DNA from: Shiella aurantiaca | GTDB lineage: Bacteria; Bacteroidota; Bacteroidia; Cytophagales; Cyclobacteriaceae | Length of the DNA: 64,000 nucleotides | Reading direction: 5' to 3' | Assembly: GCA_030412945.1 (NCBI GenBank) | Contig: JAUHJS010000003.1 | Location: 373,507 to 437,506 of the forward strand | Part shown: positions 34,877-43,019 of the stretch, piece after piece | Position numbering within the stretch: the first letter of the stretch is position 1 | How the letters are laid out: each line of letters begins with the position of its first letter | Notes under the pieces: model-generated | The model's database searches: none | What the model was told of the DNA's origin: nothing | The model's input: only the letters and a program-made list of their open reading frames with translations | Made by a program: the position numbers and the translations under genes

Positions 34877-36175
34877 ATGATGACTTTATTCAAAAACAAG
34901 AAAAAACTACAACAGTGTGAAGAGACCACTCAGCAGCTTTCTGCCGAAGTGCTTTTTGCCACGCAATACATCCAAGCCCTCTTGCGGGGCGAAAAAATTG
35001 AACAAATCGCTAATGCGCAATTGGCCGATAGTGCATTAATCAAGTCCTTGCAAGATTTTCAATCCCATTTACAAAAAATTGAAAAAGAAGAAGGGCAGCG
35101 TAATTGGATCAACGTAGGTTTGGCCAAGTTTGCCAATATCTTAAGAAACGATGCTCAGGATCTGACAGCATTTTACAACGAACTGCTTGCACAGTTGGTG
35201 AAATACGTAGAGGCGAATCAAGGTTTACTTTTTCTGGTTCAGGATGAGGTGGGAGAGAAACCGTATTTGGAGTCAGTGGCCTGCTATGCCTACGATAAAC
35301 GGAAATATTTACAAAAAAGGGTAGAAATAGGAGAAGGGCTGGCCGGACAAGCCTATTTGGAGCAGGATGTGATTTATCTGACGGATGTTCCCGATCGCTA
35401 TACAGCCATCACCTCGGGCCTAGGTCATGCAACGCCTCGTTGTGTGGTGATTATCCCCATTATGCTCAATGAAAAAGTATTTGGTATACTGGAATTGGCT
35501 TCCTTTACTCCCTTGGCACCGCATGTAATGGAGTTTCTGAAAAAACTAAGCGAAAACATTGCTTCAGTGATTTCCGCTACGCAGAGCAATAGAAAGACGA
35601 GAGAGTTGCTGGAAATCAGTCAGATGCAGGCCGAATCTATGCGTGCACAAGAAGAAGAACTGCGCCAGAATATGGAAGAAATGAGTGCCATTCAAGAGGA
35701 TTTGAATCGTAATCTGGAAGAAACCTCACGTTTGGCTCATGAGGTAAGTACCCGCGAAAAGGTGTTCAACGTTACCACCATCCTTTCCGAAACGGATAAG
35801 TTTGGTACCATTACTTTCATTAATGATAAATTTTGCGAAGTAGCCAAATACGATAGAGAAGAGTTGCTGGGCAAACCGCAAAATATTGTGCGTCACCCAG
35901 ATATGCCCCGCGAGCTATTTGCTCTCATGTGGTCGACCATAAAGGCCGGAAAAGTATTTAAAGGCATAGTAAAAAACAGGGCCAAGGATGGTAGCCATTA
36001 TTGGGTAGATGCAGCCATTGTTCCTATTTTTAAAGAATCGGGTGAATTGGAAAAATACATTGGCGCCCGCTACCATATTACCGATGATGCCTTAGCTGAA
36101 TACTTATATGACCAGCAAATGAAGAGATTGGGCATCAAAAAGATGGAGGCCCACGGAATTCCCTTGCATCAATAA
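34877..36175 (+). CDS. GAF-PAS sensor protein without an output domain
   Basis: The 432-residue protein has an N-terminal helical part, a GAF domain at about 75-235 (VEIGEGLAGQAYLEQDVIYLTDVP and VVIIPIMLNEKVFGILELASF), a heptad-rich helix at about 245-300 and a PAS domain at about 300-420 (FGTITFINDKFCEVAKYDREELLGKPQNIVRHPDMP). The PAS resembles the Aer-type sensor. There is no kinase, cyclase or methyl-accepting domain, so it must act through partners. It ends six bases before the convergent K+ channel gene. Confidence 0.85.
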   Translation: MMTLFKNKKKLQQCEETTQQLSAEVLFATQYIQALLRGEKIEQIANAQLADSALIKSLQDFQSHLQKIEKEEGQRNWINVGLAKFANILRNDAQDLTAFYNELLAQLVKYVEANQGLLFLVQDEVGEKPYLESVACYAYDKRKYLQKRVEIGEGLAGQAYLEQDVIYLTDVPDRYTAITSGLGHATPRCVVIIPIMLNEKVFGILELASFTPLAPHVMEFLKKLSENIASVISATQSNRKTRELLEISQMQAESMRAQEEELRQNMEEMSAIQEDLNRNLEETSRLAHEVSTREKVFNVTTILSETDKFGTITFINDKFCEVAKYDREELLGKPQNIVRHPDMPRELFALMWSTIKAGKVFKGIVKNRAKDGSHYWVDAAIVPIFKESGELEKYIGARYHITDDALAEYLYDQQMKRLGIKKMEAHGIPLHQ

Positions 36176-36181
36176 GTTCAT

Positions 36182-37321
36182 TTAGGCCATATAACCTTCC
36201 TCGGTGCCGAAGATTTCACGGATATGATTAAAGCTTTTACCGTTGGTAATCATAATCATATAATCAGCTAGTTCTATAGTAAGAGGCTCTGTAGGGTTTT
36301 TGTAAAGAAGGCGGCCGGTTTCGGTTTGTCTACTAAGGCCAATCAAAATGGTATTGTGCTGCTTTTTTAAGACGTAGAAAGCTTCTTCATAGGTCTTTCC
36401 AATCAATGGGTTGCTCTCCAGTACTTTGTATTGCTTAATATCGAAATCTTCTTCAGCATGGGCAAAAGAAAGGATATCTTCACTATAGGTAGCCACATCG
36501 GGCTCGTACATATAGCTGGCCAGTAATTTGGAGGAGATTTCGTTTTTCGAAATAGCATAGGTCACCCCTGCATTGATAAAGGTTTGCTTCAGGTTGGCAT
36601 TATCGAGCATCACAATAAAGCTAGCCTTTTGGAAATGCTTGCGAATATTAAGCAAATACACCAGCTTCTCGGTATCGTCATTCAAATTGACGAATACCAT
36701 CGCAGATTCTTTGATATTGGTTTTAGCAATTAGGTCAAAGTGCTGTAAGTCGGAATAGAGGATAAATACTTTTTCTTTATCGTACAGCTCACGGATTAAA
36801 TCCACCTGATTTTTATCGTCCACCACTATGGCCACCTGCTTGTTTACCCCGATAAGTTGGTCTACCACCCCACGGCCAAAGGTATTCCAGCCAATAATCA
36901 CTGCATGGTTGCGGAAATCCGTTCCATTAAATCCATACTTGTCGTGCTCCTTAATCATGGTAATTATGCTTGAAATGTGACTGATCAGATATCCGTAAAT
37001 CCCTAAGCTGAAAATCAAAAAACTTACCCCTATGACTCTTCCGGTAAATGTTACCGGATACAAATCGCCATAGCCTACGGTGGTGAGCGTAACCACCGAA
37101 AACCAGATGGCATCGCCCAGACTTAAAATATTGGCATTAGAGGCATCTGATTCGGCCCACAATAACCAATTAATCAAAACCCAAAAAAAGGCAATGAAGA
37201 GAATAGAGATAATCAGTACTCGCTGGTAAAGGGGGCGCTTTTGATTCAAGTGCTTGAGAGTTTGCCCAAAGTTAAAATAATTGCCCAAAAAATATAATCG
37301 AATATTGATACATATCAGCAA
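36182..37321 (-). CDS. Two-helix potassium channel with RCK (TrkA-N/TrkA-C) domain
   Basis: The 379-residue protein has two membrane helices around a pore with the K+ selectivity filter TTVGYGD (about residue 80). It is followed by a Rossmann-type TrkA-N domain (AVIIGWNTFGRGVVDQL, binding NAD or ATP) and a smaller TrkA-C-like domain towards the C-terminus. Such channels open in response to ligands bound by the RCK ring. The start shown is TTG at 37321; a slightly different start is possible, but no in-frame ATG precedes the first membrane helix. The gene is divergent from the PAS histidine kinase. Confidence 0.88.
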   Translation of the reverse strand: MLICINIRLYFLGNYFNFGQTLKHLNQKRPLYQRVLIISILFIAFFWVLINWLLWAESDASNANILSLGDAIWFSVVTLTTVGYGDLYPVTFTGRVIGVSFLIFSLGIYGYLISHISSIITMIKEHDKYGFNGTDFRNHAVIIGWNTFGRGVVDQLIGVNKQVAIVVDDKNQVDLIRELYDKEKVFILYSDLQHFDLIAKTNIKESAMVFVNLNDDTEKLVYLLNIRKHFQKASFIVMLDNANLKQTFINAGVTYAISKNEISSKLLASYMYEPDVATYSEDILSFAHAEEDFDIKQYKVLESNPLIGKTYEEAFYVLKKQHNTILIGLSRQTETGRLLYKNPTEPLTIELADYMIMITNGKSFNHIREIFGTEEGYMA

Positions 37322-37375
37322 CAGTATATGGTACTTATTTGTTAAATTTCACTTTGATAAGAACCTTTATCTCCC

Positions 37376-39597
37376 TTGCCAATAACAGTAGCCAATATCG
37401 TACTCTTACAAATCGAAGATGGTAAGCTAGCAGGGTGCCCGCCACCACTAGCCGAATTGTTGGCTATTCCTTCCGAAAACCTTGATTTAGCCCGCAAACA
37501 TTCCTTGGTTCAGCGCATAGAAGGAGCTTGTCAAAGTAGCAAAGAGCATTTGCTCCGTGAGGGGCATGCTCAGCAATACATTAGGTGGAAGGAAAAAAGT
37601 TATCAGCTGAACATGCTGGCCCTCGATTATGACGGCTCCCATTTACGCTTGGTTTTGAAGCCTTTGCCGGAATCAATTTATCCATCTTCCTTTTTTGAGG
37701 GAGAAGACAGTGTGAATAATCTTATCGATGCCTTAAGTATGGCCAAGTTGGCTACTTATGAGCTCGATCCAGCCAATCTGGATATCATTGTGAACCCAGG
37801 ATTTTGTGCTCTCATAGGCATAGAAATGCCCGAGCATTCCAACCGACTTCCGGGAGCAGTATATGTGCGTGATATCATTCATCCAGAGGATAAACAATTA
37901 TTTAAAGATGCGCTCCAAAAAACCATTGATGCCAAGGACAGTACGTTTCAAACGTATTTAGAGTATCGCATAGTTAAAGAAGGAGAGGTGGTATACCTGC
38001 TGGGTAGTATCCGCATGTTTTGGGATGAAGATAAGCAGCTGATAAAAGCCTATGGCACAGCGCAAGATATTACCCAAAAGAAGGTAGCTGAAAAAGAACT
38101 GCAAGAATACAAGCAAAATCTTGAGCAACTTATACAAGAGCGTACCGAGGCACTACGAAAAAGTCAGGCGAGCTTAAGCGATGCCATCAAATTGGCCAAT
38201 TTAGGCTCTTGGGAGTTTGATTTTCAGTCACAATGCTTCTACTTAGGTAATCAAGTGGTACGTATGATGGGCTTGCAGGTGCAGCCTAATGGGCCTAATG
38301 TGGTGCCTTTAAAAACCTTACTGGGGCTTATTCACCCCGAAGATGCTTCGATTTACCGAGAAGCCGGCAGAAGAGCCTTGGAGACAGATAGCCCCCGTTA
38401 TGTAGACTATTCCCAATTTCGGATTGTACGCCCAAATGGTGAAATCCGCCACCTTCTTATTAGCTTAAAAGTGGCGCTTGATGCCAATGGGAAACATACG
38501 AAGCATTATGGTACCGCGCAGGATATTACGGCCCTCAAGCAGATGGAGGAAGAGAAAAGCCGACTCAATGCCATTATAGAAGCTACACCCGATGTGGTAG
38601 GCATATCCAATGTGAAAGGAGAGATTGTCTACCTTAACCATTCGGGACGGAGACTTTTCAAGCTGCCCACAGAAGGCTCTTTGCGTCATCTTACCATACA
38701 AGCCATCCACCCATGGCTTTCGTACCGGAAGATGATTGTAGTGATTTCTAAAATGCTGAAAGATAAAGAGATATGGTCGGGTGAAAATACCATCCAAACC
38801 CCTGATGGTCGACTGATTCCGGTTTCGCAAGTAGTGTTGCCTCATCTAGATTCCAGCGGACAAGTAGAGTATTTCTCCACGGTGCTACGTGATATGAGCG
38901 GACAAAAAGCCATTGAGAACGATTTGCTGACAAAAAACCTACAGCTCGATACCTTTGTGTACCGTGCATCCCATGATTTGCGAGGGCCTATTGCCTCCTT
39001 GCTCGGACTGCATTCGGTGGCCCGTTATGAAATCGAAGATGAACTGGCCATCAAATACATGGATATGTATTACGACCAGGTGCAGCGCTTGAACAAGATT
39101 GTTATCAGTTTGAGTAATCTCACCCATTTGAAGAACTTCTCCAACGAAGGACAGGTTGTCAATTTTGAAGAGATTATTGAGGAAAGTATAGCCTCTTTCA
39201 GCTACCTGCCTGAATTTAGTATCATGCAATTTGAAAAAGACATTAGCCCATCCTTACAGTATGTGGCCGATGCAGGGGTGGTACGCACCATTTCCAAAAC
39301 CTAGTAGAAAACGCCATCAAGTATCGGAATACTTCTCTGGAGCGACCTTGGGTGAAGATTTCGGTAGCGCAAAATGAAAAGACACTTACCCTTAGGGTGC
39401 ATGATAACGGACAAGGGATTCCCAAAGGTTTTGAGAAGAAGATTTTCTCTATGTTTTTTAGGGGAAATGAAAAGAGTCAAGGCTCAGGACTGGGGCTATT
39501 TATCCTTAATAGTGCCGTGGAACGATTGAAAGGTAGCGTGTCGGTAGAAAGTGAAGCGGGAAGAGGCTCAATATTTACGGTAGTGTTACCTGTTTGA
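37376..39597 (+). pseudogene. PAS-domain sensor histidine kinase split by a one-base frameshift
   Basis: The first frame (37376-39304) encodes three PAS-type regions and a HisKA helix, YRASHDLRGPIASLLGL, with phospho-acceptor His near residue 532. It then stops at TAG 39302-39304 just as the ATP-binding domain begins. Adding one T to the TTT run at 39291-39293 restores TIFQNLVENAIKYRNTS (N box) and joins the frame that continues from 39352 with HDNGQGIP (G1) and GSGLGLFI (G2) to the stop at 39597. The full product would be about 740 residues. Either the strain has a null allele or the assembly lost one base. The start is TTG at 37376. Confidence 0.88.
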
Positions 39598-39614
39598 TTG
39601 TTTGTGGTTTTTGA

Positions 39615-40028
39615 TTATTTCAAACACAGTTTCACAAAATTTGCCCACGAAACTATTTTAGTTTTTTTGAACGATTCCATCGTTAATAAGTCCAAATCTC
39701 CAGTAATCAAGAAATCAGCTTTACCATCAATAGCTAAAGAAAGTAAGAAGTTGTCTTTTTCGTCCCTACAAACAGAAATAGTCGATCTTACTTGTACTAA
39801 CTCTGAAAAGTTATCGATTTGTTTGAGTAGTGCTTTGATGTCGGAATTGGTAAAATATTTTTTGAGCTTAGGTCTTTGGGAAACCTCTAAAAACTCCTCA
39901 ATCAATTCAATTGAAAACAATAGAGTTATATCTCCTGTATGTAAAAAAGAATCCAGTTCTTGTAATCGCTTCGAAATCAAGAAACTTATCCAAAGATTGG
40001 TATCTAAAATTACCCGCTTACTTTTCAT
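39615..40028 (-). CDS. PIN-domain toxin
   Basis: The 137-residue protein shows a full PIN core: VILDTNLWISFL with the first Asp, ELIEEFLEV with the Glu, then RDEKDNFLLSLAIDGKADFLITGDLDLL with the clustered acidic residues. It fits the family of putative PIN toxins (TIGR00305-like) that cleave RNA with Mg2+. Its ATG lies inside the 3' end of the antitoxin gene (11-base overlap). Unlike the module at 13575-14251, both frames are intact here. It is 17 bases from the convergent kinase gene. Confidence 0.88.
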   Translation of the reverse strand: MKSKRVILDTNLWISFLISKRLQELDSFLHTGDITLLFSIELIEEFLEVSQRPKLKKYFTNSDIKALLKQIDNFSELVQVRSTISVCRDEKDNFLLSLAIDGKADFLITGDLDLLTMESFKKTKIVSWANFVKLCLK

Positions 40029-40230
40029 AGCGAGCCTTTCGAATGGCTTCTACTTCTTTAGTAATATCTTCAAGACTAGGTGCGGAATCAGCTTTACTAC
40101 GAAGCTTTTGTAGTAAGTTTGAGAAATTGCTGCTGGGCTCTTGTCGAATCCGTATCAGGTCTAAACTAGCCAAATCATCCAACAATGCTTTCGCCTTAGG
40201 ATTTAATATATCGATTTTTATAGTCTCCAT
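40018..40230 (-). CDS. Antitoxin of the second PIN module
   Basis: The 70-residue protein starts METIKIDILNPKAKALLDDLASLDLIRI, a layout very common in Bacteroidota antitoxins: a short strand, 'NPKAKALLDDLA', then a charged helical tail (SLEDITKEVEAIRKARYEK). The ATG at 40230 is preferred over an earlier one at 40278, which adds an unrelated N-terminus. It precedes and overlaps the PIN toxin gene, so translation is probably coupled. Confidence 0.85.
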   Translation of the reverse strand: METIKIDILNPKAKALLDDLASLDLIRIRQEPSSNFSNLLQKLRSKADSAPSLEDITKEVEAIRKARYEK

Positions 40231-40297
40231 GGTTATATTGTTTATTAAAGATACAAATATTTTTTTGGCCAAGTTCAATTACGAACCAACAGCATCT

Positions 40298-40480
40298 TTA
40301 CACCCACACCCTTACCGTTCGTACCTTTTTTTTCTTTTTATCGCGCTTGGGATTAAAGTATCGCTTGTGGGTTTTGGGCTTTACACTGGTACCTTTGTAT
40401 GCGGTACGTGCCCGGCATGCACCAGCCGAAACTAGCAACAGAAGCATCAGAGAATACAGAAGGAGCGGTTTTAAACGCAT
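40298..40480 (-). CDS. Small lysine/arginine-rich lipoprotein
   Basis: The 60-residue peptide has a lipoprotein-type signal (MRLKPLLLYSLMLLLLVSAGAC), so Cys22 could be lipidated. The mature part is strongly basic: KPKTHKRYFNPKRDKKKKKVRTVRVW. Short 'KxHKRYxxPKxxKKKK' lipoproteins occur in this phylum, without known function. It is below the size many gene callers trust, but signal and tail together make it credible. The start at ATG 40480 is chosen over one five codons upstream. Confidence 0.6.
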   Translation of the reverse strand: MRLKPLLLYSLMLLLLVSAGACRARTAYKGTSVKPKTHKRYFNPKRDKKKKKVRTVRVWV

Positions 40481-40648
40481 AGGTGCAGGTGCCAAAAATC
40501 AGTATTTCCAAAAATAGTCTTCTTCCTTCTAAAATCCCTAAAAACCCTTTCCTAATTATTATTGCCATCAAGCATTTATTCATTGCGTGGTGAGCCGTTT
40601 GGTAGTAATATTGCGCTTGAGATTGGATATAGTAATCAACGATTTATC

Positions 40649-42112
40649 ATGAGCAATATTGAAATAGCAGTAGCCAAAGGGGACGGTATAGGTCCTGAAA
40701 TCATGGATGCCGTGTTAGGAATTTTTAAAGCCGCCAAGGTGCCGCTTGCCTATCACACCATAGAAATGGGAAAAGCTTTTTACGATAAAGGGTTCAGTAC
40801 GGGCATGAGTCCGGAAGCGAAAGAGACCGTAGAACGCTTGGGTATTTTGTTCAAAGGCCCCATGGAAACACCTAAAGGCAAAGGGGTGAAGAGTATCAAC
40901 GTAACCGCGCGCAAAGTGTGGAGTACTTATGCCAACCGCAGGCATTTCCGTACTCTGCAAGGCGTAGATACCATTTATTCCAAAGCAGGTATTCCTATCG
41001 ACCTTACTATCGTGCGCGAGAACATTGAAGATACCTACGGAGGAATCGAGCATATGCTTACCAACGATGTAGCGCTATGCCGTAGGTTTATTACCCGTAC
41101 AGGAAGCTTGCAAGTGTGTCGATTTGCTTTTGAAATGGCGCGTAGGGAAGGGTTTAAGAAGGTAGCATGCGGTCATAAGGCCAATATCATGAAGCTGACC
41201 GATGGCCTATTCTTAGAGTGTTTTTATGAAGTAGCCAAGGACTACCCCGAAATTCAAGCCTATGATGTAATCGTAGATGACTTGTGTATGAAATTGACCA
41301 CACGCCCCAATGAGTTTCAAGTAGTAGTACTGCCCAACTTACAAGGCGATATCGTTTCCGATTTGTGCGCAGGCCTAGTGGGAGGGCTTGGTTTTGCTCC
41401 TTCGGCCAATATTGGCGATAATATCTCCATTTTTGAGGCTGTTCATGGCACCGCTCCTGACATTGCCGGGAAAAACATTGCCAACCCTACCTCTTTATTG
41501 TTGAGTGGGGTGATGATGCTTCGCCATTTGGGCTTGTATTCTTATGCTGAAACTATCTCTAATGCCTTATTCTATACCCTAGAGCAAGGCGAACATACGG
41601 GCGATTTTGGCGATAAATTAATTCCTTCTTCTTCTACCTCTGAGTTTGCCGAAATCATTATCGGAAACCTTGGCAAGAAGCCCAAAAAGCATCCATCCCA
41701 CATTGCACCGGAAGATGTTCAGGCCTACAAATTACCTAAAAGCCCTTCGGAATTTCATGTGATGGCTTCTGGCAAAGAAGCAAAAGATGAACTTATTGGG
41801 GTAGATATTTTCCTTGAATCGGAGGCTCAGCCGGCCGTCATAGCCGGCACGGTAAAAAGCTTTTTAAAGGATAATATGCAATTGGTCATGATTTCAAACA
41901 GAGGAACACAGGTATGGCCGGAAGGTTCTTTATTCACCGAATGTGTAAACCAATGGCGGGTTCGGGTAGAACGTAAACCCAACCAAATCATAAGCTCGCA
42001 AGAGGTGTATAGCTGTGTAAGCCAGCTGAGTGAGCAATTATTTGTATCAAGTACTGAAATGTTGCGCAATTTCAACGGAAAAGCAGGTTATTCATTGGCT
42101 CAAGGTCAATAA
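40649..42112 (+). CDS. icd: NADP-dependent isocitrate dehydrogenase
   Basis: The 487-residue protein begins VAKGDGIGPEIMDAVLGIF and has RENIEDTYGGIEH (the phosphorylation/substrate loop region with the catalytic Tyr), CGHKANIMKLTDGLFLECF, VDDLCMKL and FEAVHGTAPDIAGKNIANPTSLLLS (nucleotide site). It is the long form with a C-terminal extension of about 140 residues after the dehydrogenase core, as in Thermus-type IDH. It converts isocitrate to 2-oxoglutarate in the TCA cycle. The ATG at 40649 fits the family N-terminus better than an upstream in-frame start at 40562. A related isopropylmalate-type dehydrogenase is excluded by length and loop sequence. Confidence 0.9.
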   Translation: MSNIEIAVAKGDGIGPEIMDAVLGIFKAAKVPLAYHTIEMGKAFYDKGFSTGMSPEAKETVERLGILFKGPMETPKGKGVKSINVTARKVWSTYANRRHFRTLQGVDTIYSKAGIPIDLTIVRENIEDTYGGIEHMLTNDVALCRRFITRTGSLQVCRFAFEMARREGFKKVACGHKANIMKLTDGLFLECFYEVAKDYPEIQAYDVIVDDLCMKLTTRPNEFQVVVLPNLQGDIVSDLCAGLVGGLGFAPSANIGDNISIFEAVHGTAPDIAGKNIANPTSLLLSGVMMLRHLGLYSYAETISNALFYTLEQGEHTGDFGDKLIPSSSTSEFAEIIIGNLGKKPKKHPSHIAPEDVQAYKLPKSPSEFHVMASGKEAKDELIGVDIFLESEAQPAVIAGTVKSFLKDNMQLVMISNRGTQVWPEGSLFTECVNQWRVRVERKPNQIISSQEVYSCVSQLSEQLFVSSTEMLRNFNGKAGYSLAQGQ

Positions 42113-42217
42113 TTGTCGCATCCCTACTATGTGAGCCCCCTTAAGTAGCGATAAATTGCACACGCTAATTGAGAATGAAGCTATTGGGGGTAAAAGCATT
42201 AATTCTATTAGCACAGA

Positions 42218-42257
42218 AAACGAGGTTGATCGGAAACGGTCAGCCTCGTTTCATTTT
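42218..42257 (+). terminator. Rho-independent terminator after icd
   Basis: aaacgaggttga (42218-42229) pairs with tcagcctcgttt (42240-42251) with one G-T wobble, and additional pairs close the loop side. A T-rich run follows. It is about 105 bases after the icd stop. Confidence 0.75.
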
Positions 42258-42296
42258 TAGGCCAAATGGAAGAGAGTATATTAATAAAGAATAGAA

Positions 42297-42325
42297 ATAA
42301 AAAAAGCAGTCGGACAGACTGCTTT
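42297..42325 (-). terminator. Terminator of the CAU tRNA gene
   Basis: aaagcagtc (42303-42311) and gactgcttt (42317-42325) pair exactly. On the minus strand the hairpin comes six bases after the tRNA end and is followed by a run of T. Confidence 0.85.
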
Positions 42326-42330
42326 ATAAG

Positions 42331-42404
42331 TAGCGAGGACGGGAGTTGAACCCGTGACCTCAGGGTTATGAATCCTGCGCTCTAACCAACTGAGCTACCT
42401 CGCC
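42331..42404 (-). tRNA. tRNA with CAU anticodon, probably elongator tRNA-Met
   Basis: The minus strand folds as a tRNA: acceptor GGCGAGG paired with CCTCGCT (G-U at the end pair), D-loop AGCTCAGTTGGTTAGAGC, anticodon stem-loop CAGGATTCATAACCCTG with anticodon CAT, T arm GGGTTCAACTCCC and discriminator A. CCA is not encoded. The G1-U72 pair argues against the initiator. A lysidine-modified tRNA-Ile2 also has CAU, so Ile2 is not formally excluded. Confidence 0.92.
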
Positions 42405-42419
42405 TCGATTTTGGGAGTG

Positions 42420-42450
42420 CAAACATACATATAATATTTTATTAAAGTCA
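42420..42450 (-). promoter_or_regulatory. Probable promoter of the tRNA gene
   Basis: On the minus strand TATGTTTG (complement of 42420-42427) matches TAnnTTTG and lies 15 bases before the tRNA 5' end. A TTG occurs about 21 bases upstream of it rather than the ideal 19. Confidence 0.5.
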
Positions 42451-42529
42451 ATACACATTCCAAGAAATTATCAGTTGTACTTGATATCAAATAGTCATAT
42501 ATTGTCACATCACCTTCAATCGAGAGCTT

Positions 42530-42925
42530 ATGACTAAGCATAAATATGTAGAAGAGTTTGAAATAAAGGCCTCAAAAAAAATGCTTTATCCCTACCTGGA
42601 TACCCCCGGAGGCTTGGCACAATGGTTTGCCGATGACGTAACCGTAAATGAAGATAAAGTATATAATTTTTTATGGGAAGGTGATGACCACAAGGCGCGT
42701 GTAATCAGCCACCGGACTAATCATTCCATCCGTTTTGAGTTTCTGCCCGAATCGCCCGAAGACGAAGAAGATCCGGCTTACATAGAGTTCAAATTGGATC
42801 AGAACGAACTCACTGAGGCTGTTTTTCTGCGCATTACTGATTATACCAACGAAGAAGATGAGGAAGAACTGCATCACCTTTGGAGTAATCTTGTAAATAA
42901 TCTGAAAGAAATAGTTGGGGGGTAA
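42530..42925 (+). CDS. START-like (AHSA1/SRPBCC superfamily) domain protein
   Basis: The 131-residue acidic protein has the START/AHA1 layout: strand KYVEEFEIKAS, helix MLYPYLDTPGGLAQWFADDV, strands around YNFLWEGDDHKARVISH, and a long C-terminal helix LHHLWSNLVNNLKEI. 'LAQWFADDV' is a hallmark of the Bacteroidota START-like family. Ligand and function are unknown. It stands alone just upstream of the LptF/LptG gene. Confidence 0.85.
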   Translation: MTKHKYVEEFEIKASKKMLYPYLDTPGGLAQWFADDVTVNEDKVYNFLWEGDDHKARVISHRTNHSIRFEFLPESPEDEEDPAYIEFKLDQNELTEAVFLRITDYTNEEDEEELHHLWSNLVNNLKEIVGG

Positions 42926-43019
42926 TTCCGGTTTCTATTAAAAAACTTCCTTATTTTGCCTTTCCAACTCGTATTGGTTCAGTTTTTGTGAAATCAGATT
43001 GAACAATTTTTACCCTTTC

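Noticed and set aside
39598..40113. Plus-strand frame of 171 codons opposite the PIN toxin
   Set aside because: The minus strand encodes clear PIN and antitoxin motifs; the plus frame is a shadow.
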